DNA from: Pseudomonas sp. HMWF032
GTDB taxonomy: Bacteria > Pseudomonadota > Gammaproteobacteria > Pseudomonadales > Pseudomonadaceae
Assembly (NCBI RefSeq): GCF_003060885.1
Contig: NZ_QAIG01000002.1
Coordinates: 1-57,789 of the forward strand
Length of the DNA stretch: 57,789 bases
Direction: 5' to 3'
Positions 1 through 8,382 of the stretch are shown piece after piece. Each line of letters starts with the position of its first letter. Position 1 is the first letter of the stretch. A model generated the notes under the pieces. That model was not told where the DNA came from and made no database searches. It was given only the letters and a program-made list of their open reading frames with translations. The translations under genes and the position numbers were made by a program.

Positions 1-232
1 ACGCTCCAGAGCCTTGAGGCGCTCGCGCTCCTCGGTGGTCGGCCCGGGACGCTGACCGGCATTGGTCTGGTGACGGCGAATCCAGGCATGCAGGGTTTGC
101 GCGGCACAGCCGATTTTCGGCGCTATGGCCTCGATGGCCGCCCACTCAGAGGGGTAATCGTTCAGATGCTCCAGAACCATGCGCACGGCACGTTCACGGA
201 CTTCAGGGGGAGTAGGTCGTGGTCTTTTTCAT
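1..232 (-). pseudogene. IS3-family transposase OrfA, N-terminal part, frameshifted, runs off the window
   Basis: Read on the minus strand, this encodes the helix-turn-helix N-terminus typical of IS3-family OrfA, with the motif [14 protein letters not shown] and then [15 protein letters not shown]. The natural start is the ATG at 232 (MKKTTTYSP). After eight codons the frame is broken by a run of five C (plus-strand G run at 206-210). Four C would restore [16 protein letters not shown], so one base appears to have been inserted. The protein continues past the left edge. An indel in a homopolymer could be real inactivation or a sequencing error. The family call is confident; the exact IS is not identified. 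Confidence 0.8.
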
Positions 233-252
233 AGCCTCATCTTCTCAAGAGT

Positions 253-282
253 TGAGGCCTCCACAAAACCCGGGGCGATTCA
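253..282. repeat. Terminal inverted-repeat end of the IS3-family element
   Basis: TGAGGCCTCCACAAAACCCG followed by GGGCGATTCA lies just outside the OrfA start and resembles the ends of IS3-family elements of the IS51/IS407 type. The element probably ends near 282. The partner end and any target duplication lie outside the window. Confidence 0.6.
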
Positions 283-371
283 TTAGTTACTCGTTTCTCT
301 TGCTGTTGGATACTCGACCACCAGCGCCTCCAAATACGCTCCTCGAACGTTGTAGCGTTCCAAAACACCCC

Positions 372-402
372 TTGACTTAGAGCGCACTCTAACCAATAGC
401 CT
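372..402 (+). promoter_or_regulatory. MerR-type promoter with dyad operator in a 19-bp spacer
   Basis: A -35-like TTGACT (372-377) is separated by 19 bp from TAGCCT (397-402). The spacer region holds the dyad TTAGAG-CGCA-CTCTAA (377-392). An overlong spacer carrying a dyad is the hallmark of promoters activated by MerR-family proteins. It lies upstream of the decarboxylase-like gene and the MerR gene at 978, which probably binds here and controls its own operon. Binding is inferred, not shown. Confidence 0.75.
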
Positions 403-495
403 CCTTGTTTCACCGCCTGAACGACCTGATTTGTGGCGCTGCTTAAATAAGGAGATGGTCATGGCTTTAAAAAACTCGGCGTTGCAACCGGCTTC

Positions 496-933
496 ATGCT
501 TTCCGCTCTGGGCATTGCCGCATCGGCCACGGTGCCTGATAGTCGACGCGAGAAAGGGATAGAGACCCTGGAGCGAATCACCGGCGATACAGGTAAATCA
601 GTTGTTAATTCGCTCAGCGACATTTCACCAGAGCTGGGTGATTGGATTGTTGATTTCGCCTACGGTGATGTCTTTTCCAGATCTGGCGTGGCGTTGTGTA
701 CACGCGAACTCGCGACCATCTCGGCGCTCACTGCCCTGGGGAATGCACAACCGCAACTTAAGGTGCATATCGAGGGCGCGCTGAATGTGGGATGCAAGCC
801 CGAGGAGATCGTTGAAATCATCATTCAGATGGCGATATATGCGGGGTTTCCCAGCGCATTAAATGGTATCAGCGCCGCGCGTGAGGTGTTCACCAAACGC
901 GGTATCAAACTCAGCTCCGCACCGCCCCAGTGA
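496..933 (+). CDS. Carboxymuconolactone decarboxylase / AhpD-like family protein, possibly 5'-frameshifted
   Basis: The segment CTRELATISALTALG through EEIVEIIIQMAIYAGFPSALN matches the carboxymuconolactone decarboxylase family, small helical proteins related to AhpD; the substrate is unknown. The intact frame begins at ATG 496 (145 aa) without a ribosome site. A good site (AAGGAG, 449-454) precedes ATG 461, which is out of frame because of a run of six A at 469-474. Seven A would give MALKKLGVATGFML and extend the protein by about 12 residues into a signal-peptide-like start. So the gene is either translated from 496, slipping at the A-run, broken, or misread. It probably shares a transcript with the MerR gene. 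Confidence 0.75.
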   Translation: MLSALGIAASATVPDSRREKGIETLERITGDTGKSVVNSLSDISPELGDWIVDFAYGDVFSRSGVALCTRELATISALTALGNAQPQLKVHIEGALNVGCKPEEIVEIIIQMAIYAGFPSALNGISAAREVFTKRGIKLSSAPPQ

Positions 934-977
934 ACGGGGTGAGTCTTACTGCACGCCGATTGCTTAGGATCGTGGTC

Positions 978-1355
978 ATGAACGCACACTACTCGATAGA
1001 CCAAGTTGCCAAACGCACCGGACTTACGGCTCATACCCTGCGCTATTACGAACGCATCGGCCTGTTGGCACCTGTTGCCCGTGCGGCAGGTGGACAGCGG
1101 GTTTATGCGCCGACCGATATGGCGTGGCTGGAGTTTTTGCTGCGGTTACGCACCACCCACATGAGCATCGGAAAAATGCAAAAATTCGCCAAACTGCGTA
1201 ACGACGGCGACTCAACAGTGAGCGAGCGGCGCCAGATGCTGGAATGCCATTTACAGGATGTGCAGGCCGAACTTGTGGCCATGCAAAATGCCGTTGTCGC
1301 ATTGGAGGGAAAGATTGCCCACTACCGTGGGCTCGAGACTGAGGAGGATGTTTAG
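978..1355 (+). CDS. MerR-family transcriptional regulator
   Basis: The N-terminus YSIDQVAKRTGLTAHTLRYYERIGLL is a classic MerR winged helix-turn-helix, followed by the second wing (GGQRVYAPTDMAWLEFLLRL) and a C-terminal dimerisation helix; about 125 aa. No cysteine lies in the effector region, so it is not a typical metal or SoxR sensor. An in-frame GTG at 930 would overlap the preceding stop, but ATG 978 starts exactly at the family N-terminus. MerR proteins of this kind often sit beside carboxymuconolactone-decarboxylase or oxidoreductase genes and activate promoters with long spacers, as found at 372-402. The inducer is unknown. Confidence 0.85.
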   Translation: MNAHYSIDQVAKRTGLTAHTLRYYERIGLLAPVARAAGGQRVYAPTDMAWLEFLLRLRTTHMSIGKMQKFAKLRNDGDSTVSERRQMLECHLQDVQAELVAMQNAVVALEGKIAHYRGLETEEDV

Positions 1356-1504
1356 CGTTTGCAGGAAAAGGGGGCAGGTTTATTTTCCCTGCACTAGACG
1401 TCCGCTACTGGCCGGTTCCAGCCTATCGCCACCAACCATTCTGGGCTGCCGACAGTCACAGCCGCTAACTCAAAGCCCCAGTGCTTTGGGTTAAAAACAT
1501 CATT

Positions 1505-2158
1505 TCATCCACGCCTATTCAACCCCTTGGCCAACCTGTCTCCGCCGAACTGGATGAGGCTGACCAGCACCACCAGGGTGACGATCACGGTGAGCATCAC
1601 CTGGCTGTCGAAGCGCTGATAACCGTAGCGGTAGGCCAGGTCGCCCAGGCCGCCGGCACCGATGGCACCGGCCATGGCCGAGGAGTTGATCATGGTCACC
1701 AGGGTGATGGTGAAGCCGCTGACGATGCCCGGCAGCGCCTCGGGCAGTAGTACATGCCAGACGATATGCCAGCGTCGGCAGCCCATGGCCTGGGCGGCTT
1801 CGATCAGGCCGTGGTCGACTTCACGCAGGCTGACTTCGGCGATACGGGCGAAGAATGGCGTGGCGGCAATGCTCAGCGGCACCACGGCGGCCCACACGCC
1901 GTAGGTGGTGCCGACGATCAGCCGGGTAAAGGGAATTAGCGCGACCATCAAAATCAGAAAGGGGATCGAGCGGAACAGGTTGACGATGCTGCCCAGCAGT
2001 TGATTCAACTTGGGCGCTTCGAAGATGCCACCCTTGCTGCTGGTAACCAGAAACACCGCCAGCGGAATCCCCGCCAGCAGCGCCAACAACGACGACACGC
2101 CGACCATCAGCAGGGTGTCGAGAAAGCCTTGCCAGAGGCGCTCAAACAGCAGCGACAT
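1505..2158 (-). CDS. metI: MetI-type ABC transporter permease (methionine / organosulfur importer)
   Basis: A 217-residue inner-membrane protein, the usual MetI length, with five hydrophobic segments and the EAA loop [22 protein letters not shown] that docks on the ATPase. It is the last gene of a six-gene minus-strand operon and overlaps metN by 17 bp. MetI dimers form the channel of the MetNIQ methionine importer. Its position behind flavin monooxygenases suggests the substrate here may be an organosulfur compound rather than methionine itself; that is inference. Confidence 0.93.
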   Translation of the reverse strand: MSLLFERLWQGFLDTLLMVGVSSLLALLAGIPLAVFLVTSSKGGIFEAPKLNQLLGSIVNLFRSIPFLILMVALIPFTRLIVGTTYGVWAAVVPLSIAATPFFARIAEVSLREVDHGLIEAAQAMGCRRWHIVWHVLLPEALPGIVSGFTITLVTMINSSAMAGAIGAGGLGDLAYRYGYQRFDSQVMLTVIVTLVVLVSLIQFGGDRLAKGLNRRG

Positions 2159-3239
2159 AACCCAGTACCTCCGCCTGATCCGCCAGTTGGCGGGCGTTGC
2201 TCAACAATTGTTCGCGGCTGTGCGGTGAGTCGCTCACGGCCAGCAGCAGGTAGCCCAGGGCATGCCCCTGGATGCGTTCGATGCCGCCATCGAGCAGGAC
2301 CAGACGTCCGCCGAGGGCAGCCGCCAGGGCTGCCAGATCAGGTTCGCCATGGCTGCCGGAAAACTGCAGGCGCAGGGCCATGGCGTCGGTCTTTTGCAAT
2401 TGATAGCTGCGTAAACGGGCTTGCAGATCCGCCGGTAGACCATGACGCAACGGGGCAAGCAGGGTGCGAGTAACCTCGTGCTGCGGCGCGCCAAATACGC
2501 GCCAGACGGGGCCTTGTTCCACCACTTCACCTTGTTCCAGCACCACCACGCGGTCACAGATTTCGCGGATCACCGCCATTTCGTGGGTGATCAGGACGAT
2601 GGTCAGGCCCAGGCGCTGATTGATCTCGCGCAATAGGCCGAGGATCGCCTGGGTGGTTTCCGGGTCCAGGGCGCTGGTGGCTTCGTCGCACAGCAAAATC
2701 AGCGGGTCATGCACCAGGGCGCGGGCGATGCCCACGCGCTGTTTCTGCCCGCCGGAAAGCTGCGCCGGGTAGGCGGTGTGCTTGTCCTGCAGGCCAACCA
2801 GTTCAAGCAGCTCGCGTACCTTGCGCTGGCGTTGTTCGCGCGGTACGCCAGCGACCCGCAGCGGCAGCTCGACGTTCTGCCACACGGTCTTGGCCGACAT
2901 CAGGTTGAAGTGCTGGAAGATCATCCCGGTACGCCGGCGCAGTTCGACCAGATGGTCTTCGTCGAGCAGGCCAATGTCTTCGCCGTCGATCAGCACTTGG
3001 CCGCTGCTGGGTTGCTCCAGGCGATTGATGGTGCGGATCAGCGAAGATTTGCCCGCACCGCTGCGACCGATAATGCCGAACACTTCGCCGCGCTGCACGG
3101 TCAGGTCGATATCGCGTAGCGCCTCTACCGTGCCCTGGGCTGAGGCGTAGGTCTTGCCCAGGTTGGCGAAGCGCAGGTGGGTATCAAGCTGCTGACTGGC
3201 CTGCGCGGCCTGCTGCAGGTGAGCGTCGAAACCACTCAT
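2142..3239 (-). CDS. metN: MetN-type ABC transporter ATP-binding protein
   Basis: A 365-residue ABC ATPase with Walker A GRSGAGKS (58-65), signature LSGGQ (160-164) and Walker [10 protein letters not shown] (about 179-187). Beyond about residue 285 comes the C-terminal NIL/ACT-like domain that in E. coli MetN binds methionine and inhibits transport. It overlaps metI and starts 2 bp after metQ, so the three are translated as a unit. The N-terminus is about 20 residues longer than in E. coli MetN, and a start further in is possible. Confidence 0.93.
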   Translation of the reverse strand: MSGFDAHLQQAAQASQQLDTHLRFANLGKTYASAQGTVEALRDIDLTVQRGEVFGIIGRSGAGKSSLIRTINRLEQPSSGQVLIDGEDIGLLDEDHLVELRRRTGMIFQHFNLMSAKTVWQNVELPLRVAGVPREQRQRKVRELLELVGLQDKHTAYPAQLSGGQKQRVGIARALVHDPLILLCDEATSALDPETTQAILGLLREINQRLGLTIVLITHEMAVIREICDRVVVLEQGEVVEQGPVWRVFGAPQHEVTRTLLAPLRHGLPADLQARLRSYQLQKTDAMALRLQFSGSHGEPDLAALAAALGGRLVLLDGGIERIQGHALGYLLLAVSDSPHSREQLLSNARQLADQAEVLGYVAAV

Positions 3240-3241
3240 GC

Positions 3242-4045
3242 TCAGCTTTCCCAGCCAGGCTGGTAGAGCTTGCCGTGGGCCTTGTCCAGGGCTGTACGCA
3301 CGGCTGGCGAGTGTTGATAGATGTCGATGAATTTCTTCAGGCGTTCATCGTTCTTGTGTTCAGGCTGGATAACGAACTGGATGATGTACTCCGGATTGTC
3401 CATGCCGTCGAACAGCAGGGCGGATGTCGGATCGAAGGTCTTCGCCAGGCGGATATAAGCGGGATAGCCCTGGGTCAGATCAACTTCTTCATAGGCGCGC
3501 ACAAGCTGTACGGCTTCCAGCTCGATGATCTGGATGTTCTTCGGGTTACTGGTCACGTCCTGCAGGGTGGCCTTGTAGCCAACGCCAGGTTTGAGGGTGA
3601 TCAGTCCGGCTTTTTGCAGCAGTTGCAGGCCACGGCCGCCATTGATCGGGTCGTTGGCGATAGCCACCTTGGCACCCTCGGGCAGGCTGGCGAAGTCCTG
3701 GTATTTTTTCGAGTAAAGGCCGACGTTGTTGATCACCCCTGGGGCATAGGGAATCAGGTCGTAGCCGCCGTCCTTCTTGGCGTTTTCTAGAAAGGGCACA
3801 TGCTGGAAGTAGTTCACGTCGATATCGCCATTGGCCAGGCTGACGTTGGGCGCGATCCAGTCGCTGAACTCGATCAGTTCGACCTCCAGGCCCTGTTTTT
3901 TCGCTTCGGTCACCGCCACTTCCAGCGGCGGGGCGAAGGCGGCAGTGGTACCGAGTTTCAGCGGTTGTGCGGCCTGAGCCAGGCCACCGGCAACCAGCAG
4001 GGTACCTAGGGTGAGGGTTTTCAGGGTTTTGAGCATGGTCTTCAT
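3242..4045 (-). CDS. metQ: MetQ/NlpA-family substrate-binding protein
   Basis: A 267-residue periplasmic binding protein with signal peptide [25 protein letters not shown] and the family segments [16 protein letters not shown] and [12 protein letters not shown]. coli MetQ is a lipoprotein; this one has no lipobox cysteine and is probably soluble in the periplasm. The start overlaps the end of the upstream monooxygenase by 4 bp, which implies translational coupling. It delivers substrate to MetN-MetI. NlpA-family proteins bind methionine or related thioethers, so an oxidised or extended methionine-like sulfur source is plausible. Confidence 0.9.
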   Translation of the reverse strand: MKTMLKTLKTLTLGTLLVAGGLAQAAQPLKLGTTAAFAPPLEVAVTEAKKQGLEVELIEFSDWIAPNVSLANGDIDVNYFQHVPFLENAKKDGGYDLIPYAPGVINNVGLYSKKYQDFASLPEGAKVAIANDPINGGRGLQLLQKAGLITLKPGVGYKATLQDVTSNPKNIQIIELEAVQLVRAYEEVDLTQGYPAYIRLAKTFDPTSALLFDGMDNPEYIIQFVIQPEHKNDERLKKFIDIYQHSPAVRTALDKAHGKLYQPGWES

Positions 4046-5487
4046 CCTTGTATGGGGCAGAGCAGGTTGAGCGCCGCAGCGCTCAGTTGATGGTGGATAT
4101 CGCTACGGGGCGCCGGCACGCTGCCTGACAGATCGCGCCAGGCGGCTGCGCTGTGGTTGGCCGGCAGGCGCGGGCCCTGGCCGAACAGCTTGTGGCGCAG
4201 GCTGCCTTCGGCGTAGGCGGTCTTGTACAAACCGCGGTTTTGCAGCTCGGGAATCACCTGGTCGATAAAGTCGACATAGCTTTCCGGTGAGACGATGCGC
4301 GTCAGGTTGAAACCGTCCAGGCCGGTTTCCTCGAACCAGCTTTGCAGCTGGTCCGCCACCTGCACGGGCGAGCCGATCAGCACGGGGTAGCGCCCGCCGA
4401 GGGCGTGCTGTTCTAGCAAACGACGCTTGGTCCAGCCGCTGTCCTTGGCGGTGAAGGCCTTGACCACCGATTCGATGGCGTTGGTTTTCTGGTAGCGGAT
4501 CGGCTCATCGAGCTCGTACTGGGCGAAGTCGATACCGGTGGAACTGGAAAAATGCGCCAGACCCGCTTCCGGGCTGGCGTAGCGCAGGTACTCGGCATGC
4601 TTGTCGCGGGCCTCGGCCTCGGTTGGCGCAACGATCACACTGATGCCCATAAATACTTTGATTGCATCCGCCGAGCGCCCAGCCGCCAACGCACTGGCAC
4701 GCACCTTGGCCACCTGTTCGCGCGCCGCAGCCTGGCTGTGCCCGCTGATAAACACGCACTCGGCATGCTGGCCGGCGAAGCGCAGGCCGCGCTCGGATGA
4801 GCCGGCCTGAAACAGCACCGGGGTACGCTGCGGCGAAGGTTGGCTGAGGTGATAACCCTCCACCTGATAGAACTCGCCCTGGTGTCGAACTTTGTGCACC
4901 TTGCCCGGTTGGGCGTAGATGCGCTGCGTGCGGTCAGCGAGCACAGCATCGTCCTGCCAGCTGCCTTCGAGCAGTTTGTAGAGGACTTGCAGGTACTCAT
5001 TGGCCTGATCGTAGCGGCGGTCGTGTTCGATCTGCTGGGTGAGGCCCATGGCCTTTGCCGCGCTGTCCAGGTAGCCGGTCACGATATTCCAGCCGATGCG
5101 GCCCTGGGTCAGGTGGTCGAGGGTGGAAAGACGACGGGCGAAGGTGTAGGGCGCTTCGTAGGTCAGGTTGGCGGTCACACCAAAGCCCAGGTGCCGGGTG
5201 ACCCCAGCCATGGCTGAGACCAACAGTAGTGGGTCGTTGACCGGCAGCTGGATCGACTCCTGCAAACTCAGGTCGATGCCGTTCTGGTAAACGTCATACA
5301 CGCCGAGGATATCGGCGATAAACAGCCCATCGAACAGCCCGCGCTCCAGCAGTTTGGCCAGGTCAGTCCAGTATTCCAGGGTGTTGAAGGCAGTTGAGTT
5401 GTCCCGTGGATGAGTCCACAAACCGTGATGGATATGCCCCACGCTGCTCATATTGAAGGCGTTGAGGAGGATCTGTTTGCTGGCCAT
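4042..5487 (-). CDS. LLM-class flavin-dependent monooxygenase of the NtaA/SnaA/DszA family
   Basis: A 481-residue protein with the TIM-barrel features of FMNH2-dependent two-component monooxygenases: LFDGLFIADILGVYDVY, LTQGRIGWNIVTGYLDSAA and the C-terminal GFNLTRIVSPESYVDFIDQVIPELQNRG. DszA, a family member, oxidises and opens a sulfone ring. The adjoining SfnB-like genes and the Met-type importer suggest C-S cleavage of an imported sulfone or thioether. It needs reduced FMN from a partner reductase; none lies in this operon, so SsuE (18765-19358) or an enzyme elsewhere must serve. Start and stop overlap both neighbours. Confidence 0.88.
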   Translation of the reverse strand: MASKQILLNAFNMSSVGHIHHGLWTHPRDNSTAFNTLEYWTDLAKLLERGLFDGLFIADILGVYDVYQNGIDLSLQESIQLPVNDPLLLVSAMAGVTRHLGFGVTANLTYEAPYTFARRLSTLDHLTQGRIGWNIVTGYLDSAAKAMGLTQQIEHDRRYDQANEYLQVLYKLLEGSWQDDAVLADRTQRIYAQPGKVHKVRHQGEFYQVEGYHLSQPSPQRTPVLFQAGSSERGLRFAGQHAECVFISGHSQAAAREQVAKVRASALAAGRSADAIKVFMGISVIVAPTEAEARDKHAEYLRYASPEAGLAHFSSSTGIDFAQYELDEPIRYQKTNAIESVVKAFTAKDSGWTKRRLLEQHALGGRYPVLIGSPVQVADQLQSWFEETGLDGFNLTRIVSPESYVDFIDQVIPELQNRGLYKTAYAEGSLRHKLFGQGPRLPANHSAAAWRDLSGSVPAPRSDIHHQLSAAALNLLCPIQG

Positions 5488-6686
5488 CAGATCGTCCCCC
5501 GGCGCGGCGGCAGGGTGTCGTTGAGGTAGTAGTTGCCCACCGCGTGGTACTTCCAGCGCACCGGATCGTGCAGGGTGTGGGTGCGGGCATTGCGCCAGTG
5601 GCGGTCAAGGTTGTGTTCGGCCAGGGTGGCGCGGCTGCCGGCCAGTTCGAGCAGTTTGCTGGAAGCTGCCAGCGACACTTCGGTGCTGATCGCCCGGGCC
5701 TCGGCCACGGCGATGGAGGCGGCGGCCACGCTGTCGACACTGGGCTCGGCCTGGGCCTGATCGACGAATTCGCCGGCTCGTTCCAGCAGCGCTTCGGCGG
5801 CATGCAGATGAATAGCCAGACGGCCGATGGCCTTGAGGGTCAGCGGGTCATCGCTGGCTTTGTCCACCCCGGCATCGATCCAGGGGCGTGAGCTGCTGCG
5901 CACAAAACTCAGGGTGTCTTCATAGGCGGCGCGGGCGATGCCCGTATCGATGGCCGCGTGCAGCAACTGGGCGAGCGGGCCAAGTGAGGTCGGCCGTTCG
6001 AATGCGGCCTGGAATGGCACCACATCTTCGGCGGCCACCGGTACTTGTTGCAGCACCACCGAACCACTGCCGGTGGTGCGCTGGCCGAAACCGGACCAGT
6101 CGTCGATGATTTCCAGCCCCGGCGCATGGCGGGATACGAAGGCCAGGTGACCAACGCCCTGATCATCCACCGCCAGGGTTGGGATGCGCTGGGCATAGAG
6201 CGCGCCGGTGGCGTAGAACTTGCGCCCCTCGATGCGGTAGTGCTCGCCATCTCGCAGCAGTTTGGTGGTGCGGTCCAGGGCCGTCTTGGTACCCAGCTCT
6301 GCCAGGGCATTGCCAAAGCGTTGTCCGGCCAGCACCTCGGCATACAGGCGTTGTTGCTGCTCGGCGCTGCCGTTGAGGCGCAGCACTTCGAGGGCATAGA
6401 AATGGTTTTGCGGGATTTGCCCCAGGGAGCTGTCCGCTTGTGAAATACGCGCAATCACCCTGGCCAGGGTGACGCTGGAGACGCCTGCACCACCCAAGTG
6501 TTTGGGTACGCTGATGCCCCACAGGCCGGAGCGACTGAACAGCTCCAGTTCGGCATGTGGCAGCAGGCGTTCGCGGTCGCGTTCGGCCGCGCCAGGGCTG
6601 AAAACCGCGGCCACAGCATTGGCAACGTCCAGCGCTTCGGCATCACTGCGGATCAGCGCCGGGTTCAGGTTCAACGGTGCGTTCAT
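5487..6686 (-). CDS. sfnB: SfnB-family sulfur-acquisition flavoenzyme (acyl-CoA dehydrogenase fold), copy 2
   Basis: A 399-residue protein of the acyl-CoA dehydrogenase fold, with GISVPKHLGGAGVS near the N-terminus, the flavin-region YRIEGRKFYATGALYA, and the C-terminal motif HWRNARTHTLHDPVRWK shared with DszC-type monooxygenases. In this branch the enzyme is thought to act as a reduced-flavin monooxygenase on organosulfur compounds rather than on acyl-CoA. Its stop shares the last base position with the start of the DszA-like gene and it lies 3 bp after a paralogue. The precise substrate is unknown, and the symbol follows common naming rather than proven function. Confidence 0.85.
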   Translation of the reverse strand: MNAPLNLNPALIRSDAEALDVANAVAAVFSPGAAERDRERLLPHAELELFSRSGLWGISVPKHLGGAGVSSVTLARVIARISQADSSLGQIPQNHFYALEVLRLNGSAEQQQRLYAEVLAGQRFGNALAELGTKTALDRTTKLLRDGEHYRIEGRKFYATGALYAQRIPTLAVDDQGVGHLAFVSRHAPGLEIIDDWSGFGQRTTGSGSVVLQQVPVAAEDVVPFQAAFERPTSLGPLAQLLHAAIDTGIARAAYEDTLSFVRSSSRPWIDAGVDKASDDPLTLKAIGRLAIHLHAAEALLERAGEFVDQAQAEPSVDSVAAASIAVAEARAISTEVSLAASSKLLELAGSRATLAEHNLDRHWRNARTHTLHDPVRWKYHAVGNYYLNDTLPPRRGTI

Positions 6687-6689
6687 GGC

Positions 6690-7985
6690 TCAGATCCAGG
6701 AGTGACGGGCAGGGCGGCTGCCGTTGAGGTAGTAGGCACCAACGGCGTGGTATTTCCAGCGCACCGGGTCATGCAGGGTATGGGTGCGTGCATTGCGCCA
6801 ATGCCGATCAAGGCCGAATTCGGCCAGGGTGGCGCGGCTGCCCGCCAGCTCCAGCAGCTTTTCGCTGGCCAGCAGGCTGATCTCGGTGGTCAGTACCTTG
6901 GCTTCGGCCACGGCAATCGAGGCGCGTGCGGCGGCATCGTCATCAATGGGTTGCGCGCTGACTTCATCCAGCACTTTGCCGGCCTTGCGCAGCAGGGCTT
7001 CAGCCGCGTGCAGGTCGATCTGCAGGCGGCCGATATCGGCAATCACGTAGGGATCATCGCTGGCGCGCTCGACATTGGCCTCGATCCAAGGCCGGGATTT
7101 TTCGCGGATAAAACGGATGCTGTCGCGCAGCGCTCCGGCGGCGATGCCGGCATCAATCGCCGCCTGGATCAGCTGCGAGGCGGCGCCCTGGATACTCGGT
7201 TGGCTGCCCAGCTGCCACAGCGGAATCAGGTTGTGTGCATCGACTTCCACGCGGTCCAGCAGCACGGTGCCGCTGGCGGTGGTGCGCTGGCCGAAACCAG
7301 ACCAGTCGTTGACGATGCGCAGCCCTGCGCGGCCGCGCTGGATCAGGGCGAGAACCGGACGACCGTCCTCGTCCAGGGCTTTGGCGGCGACCCAGTGGGC
7401 GAAGATGGCTCCGGTGGAATAGAACTTCTCGCCGCTGATGACGTAGCGATCACCCTCGCGCTCAAGGCGCGCACGCACATCCAGGGTGTGCTTACTATTG
7501 CGCTCAGGCCCGGCATTGCCGATGCGCCAGCCTTGCAGCACGGTATTGAACAACCGCTGACGCTGGCTTGGACTGGCGGCGACATTCAGCAGGGCAATCA
7601 GGCCGAATTGGTTCTGCGGGATTTGCCCGAGAGCCGGGTCCACTGCGGAAATGATGCGGAAAACTTCGGCAATGGTGGCAAACGACAACTGCGGGCCGCC
7701 GTAGGCGCGGGGGATGGCGATACTGCCCAGGCCGCTGGCGGTGAACTGTTCGACCAGTGACCAAGGCAGTTTACGTTCCCGATCACGCAGGATGACCTGC
7801 GCGCTGGCCGCCTCGGCCAGGGCATGCGCGGCCTCCAGGGCTTCACTGTCACTGTGCAGAATGCGCGTAGGTAGAAGGGGGGGAGCGATGTCCTGGTCAG
7901 AGGCCGGTAAGGTCTGGGCTGACTCAGGGTACGCGTGGGCTTCCGGGTGGGAAGCGGTGTCCTCAAGGGTAGTCGGACTGACCAT
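6690..7985 (-). CDS. sfnB: SfnB-family sulfur-acquisition flavoenzyme, copy 1 (first gene of operon)
   Basis: A 431-residue paralogue of the next gene. It shares GSRATLAEFGLDRHWRNA, the THTLHDPVRWKYHAVGAYYLNG end and the flavin-region YVISGEKFYSTGAIFAHW. About 30 extra N-terminal residues are low-complexity and absent from its partner, so a start further in is possible. It heads the sfnB-sfnB-dszA-like-metQNI operon. The leader (8038-8100) holds a 9-bp hairpin and the CCGGACCACCGGA motif seen before other sulfur operons in the window. Two adjacent SfnB-like enzymes may be a heteromer or act on successive oxidation states; this is inferred. Confidence 0.85.
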   Translation of the reverse strand: MVSPTTLEDTASHPEAHAYPESAQTLPASDQDIAPPLLPTRILHSDSEALEAAHALAEAASAQVILRDRERKLPWSLVEQFTASGLGSIAIPRAYGGPQLSFATIAEVFRIISAVDPALGQIPQNQFGLIALLNVAASPSQRQRLFNTVLQGWRIGNAGPERNSKHTLDVRARLEREGDRYVISGEKFYSTGAIFAHWVAAKALDEDGRPVLALIQRGRAGLRIVNDWSGFGQRTTASGTVLLDRVEVDAHNLIPLWQLGSQPSIQGAASQLIQAAIDAGIAAGALRDSIRFIREKSRPWIEANVERASDDPYVIADIGRLQIDLHAAEALLRKAGKVLDEVSAQPIDDDAAARASIAVAEAKVLTTEISLLASEKLLELAGSRATLAEFGLDRHWRNARTHTLHDPVRWKYHAVGAYYLNGSRPARHSWI

Positions 7986-8037
7986 GCAAACCTCATCTTC
8001 AAATAAAACGCTGCGTCTGCCGCGTCATGAAGACGAG

Positions 8038-8077
8038 CACCGGAGCGAGGTAAAAATGCACTGCTCCGGTGGTCCGG
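8038..8077 (-). promoter_or_regulatory. Leader hairpin and CCGGACCACCGGA motif upstream of the sfnB operon
   Basis: On the minus strand the leader carries CCGGACCACCGGA (8065-8077). CACCGGAGC and GCTCCGGTG (8063-8071 and 8038-8046) form a perfect 9-bp stem with a 16-nt loop. Near-identical motifs precede tauA2 and the gene at 24856. The role is unknown: it could be a protein-binding dyad or an RNA structure. Confidence 0.6.
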
Positions 8078-8202
8078 TGGATATACCTTAAGCCAAGGTA
8101 ATCAAATATTTGAAATAGCTTTTTCGCATAACATTAGATGCGCTCGACTGGCACGTCAGTGCTATGAAAGCCCTCTAAGATGATGTTTTCAGGGTTTTTA
8201 TA

Positions 8203-8381
8203 GGCTATGTACCCATTGCGTGTGGCGCGGCGATAAGGCGTAGGTTGGCGTTGAGCGCAGTGAAGCCCAACAGATTGCAGCATGTCTCGTTGGGCTTCGT
8301 CGCGCTGCCCCTCAACCCAACCTACGCATGCAACCCTGCGCTGAGGCGTATGACGCGCTCTAACGGTATTGGGGCATAGCC
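8203..8381. mobile_element. MITE-like palindromic element, copy 1, with 6-bp target duplication
   Basis: A 179-bp near-palindrome with no gene. The ends are GGCTATGTACCCATTGCG on the left and, read inward from the right, GGCTATGCCCCAATACCG. The core is an inverted pair: GTAGGTTGGCGTTGAG...GAAGCCCAAC and GTTGGGCTTCGTCGC...CCAACCTACGC. TTATA-type direct repeats (TTTATA at 8197-8202 and 8382-8387) abut both ends exactly and look like a target-site duplication. The right copy of the duplication contains the stop codon of the tauE-like gene, so the insertion left that gene intact. A second copy is at 20249-20423. Confidence 0.75.
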
Positions 8382-8382
8382 T

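Noticed and set aside
6498..7760. 420-residue plus-strand open frame
   Set aside because: Antisense to the two SfnB-like genes; an artefact of high-GC third positions.
7986..8202. Sigma-54 (GG-N10-GC) promoter upstream of the sfnB operon
   Set aside because: Searched by eye because of the SfnR-like activator; no convincing -24/-12 element here or in the tau and sfnB3 leaders.
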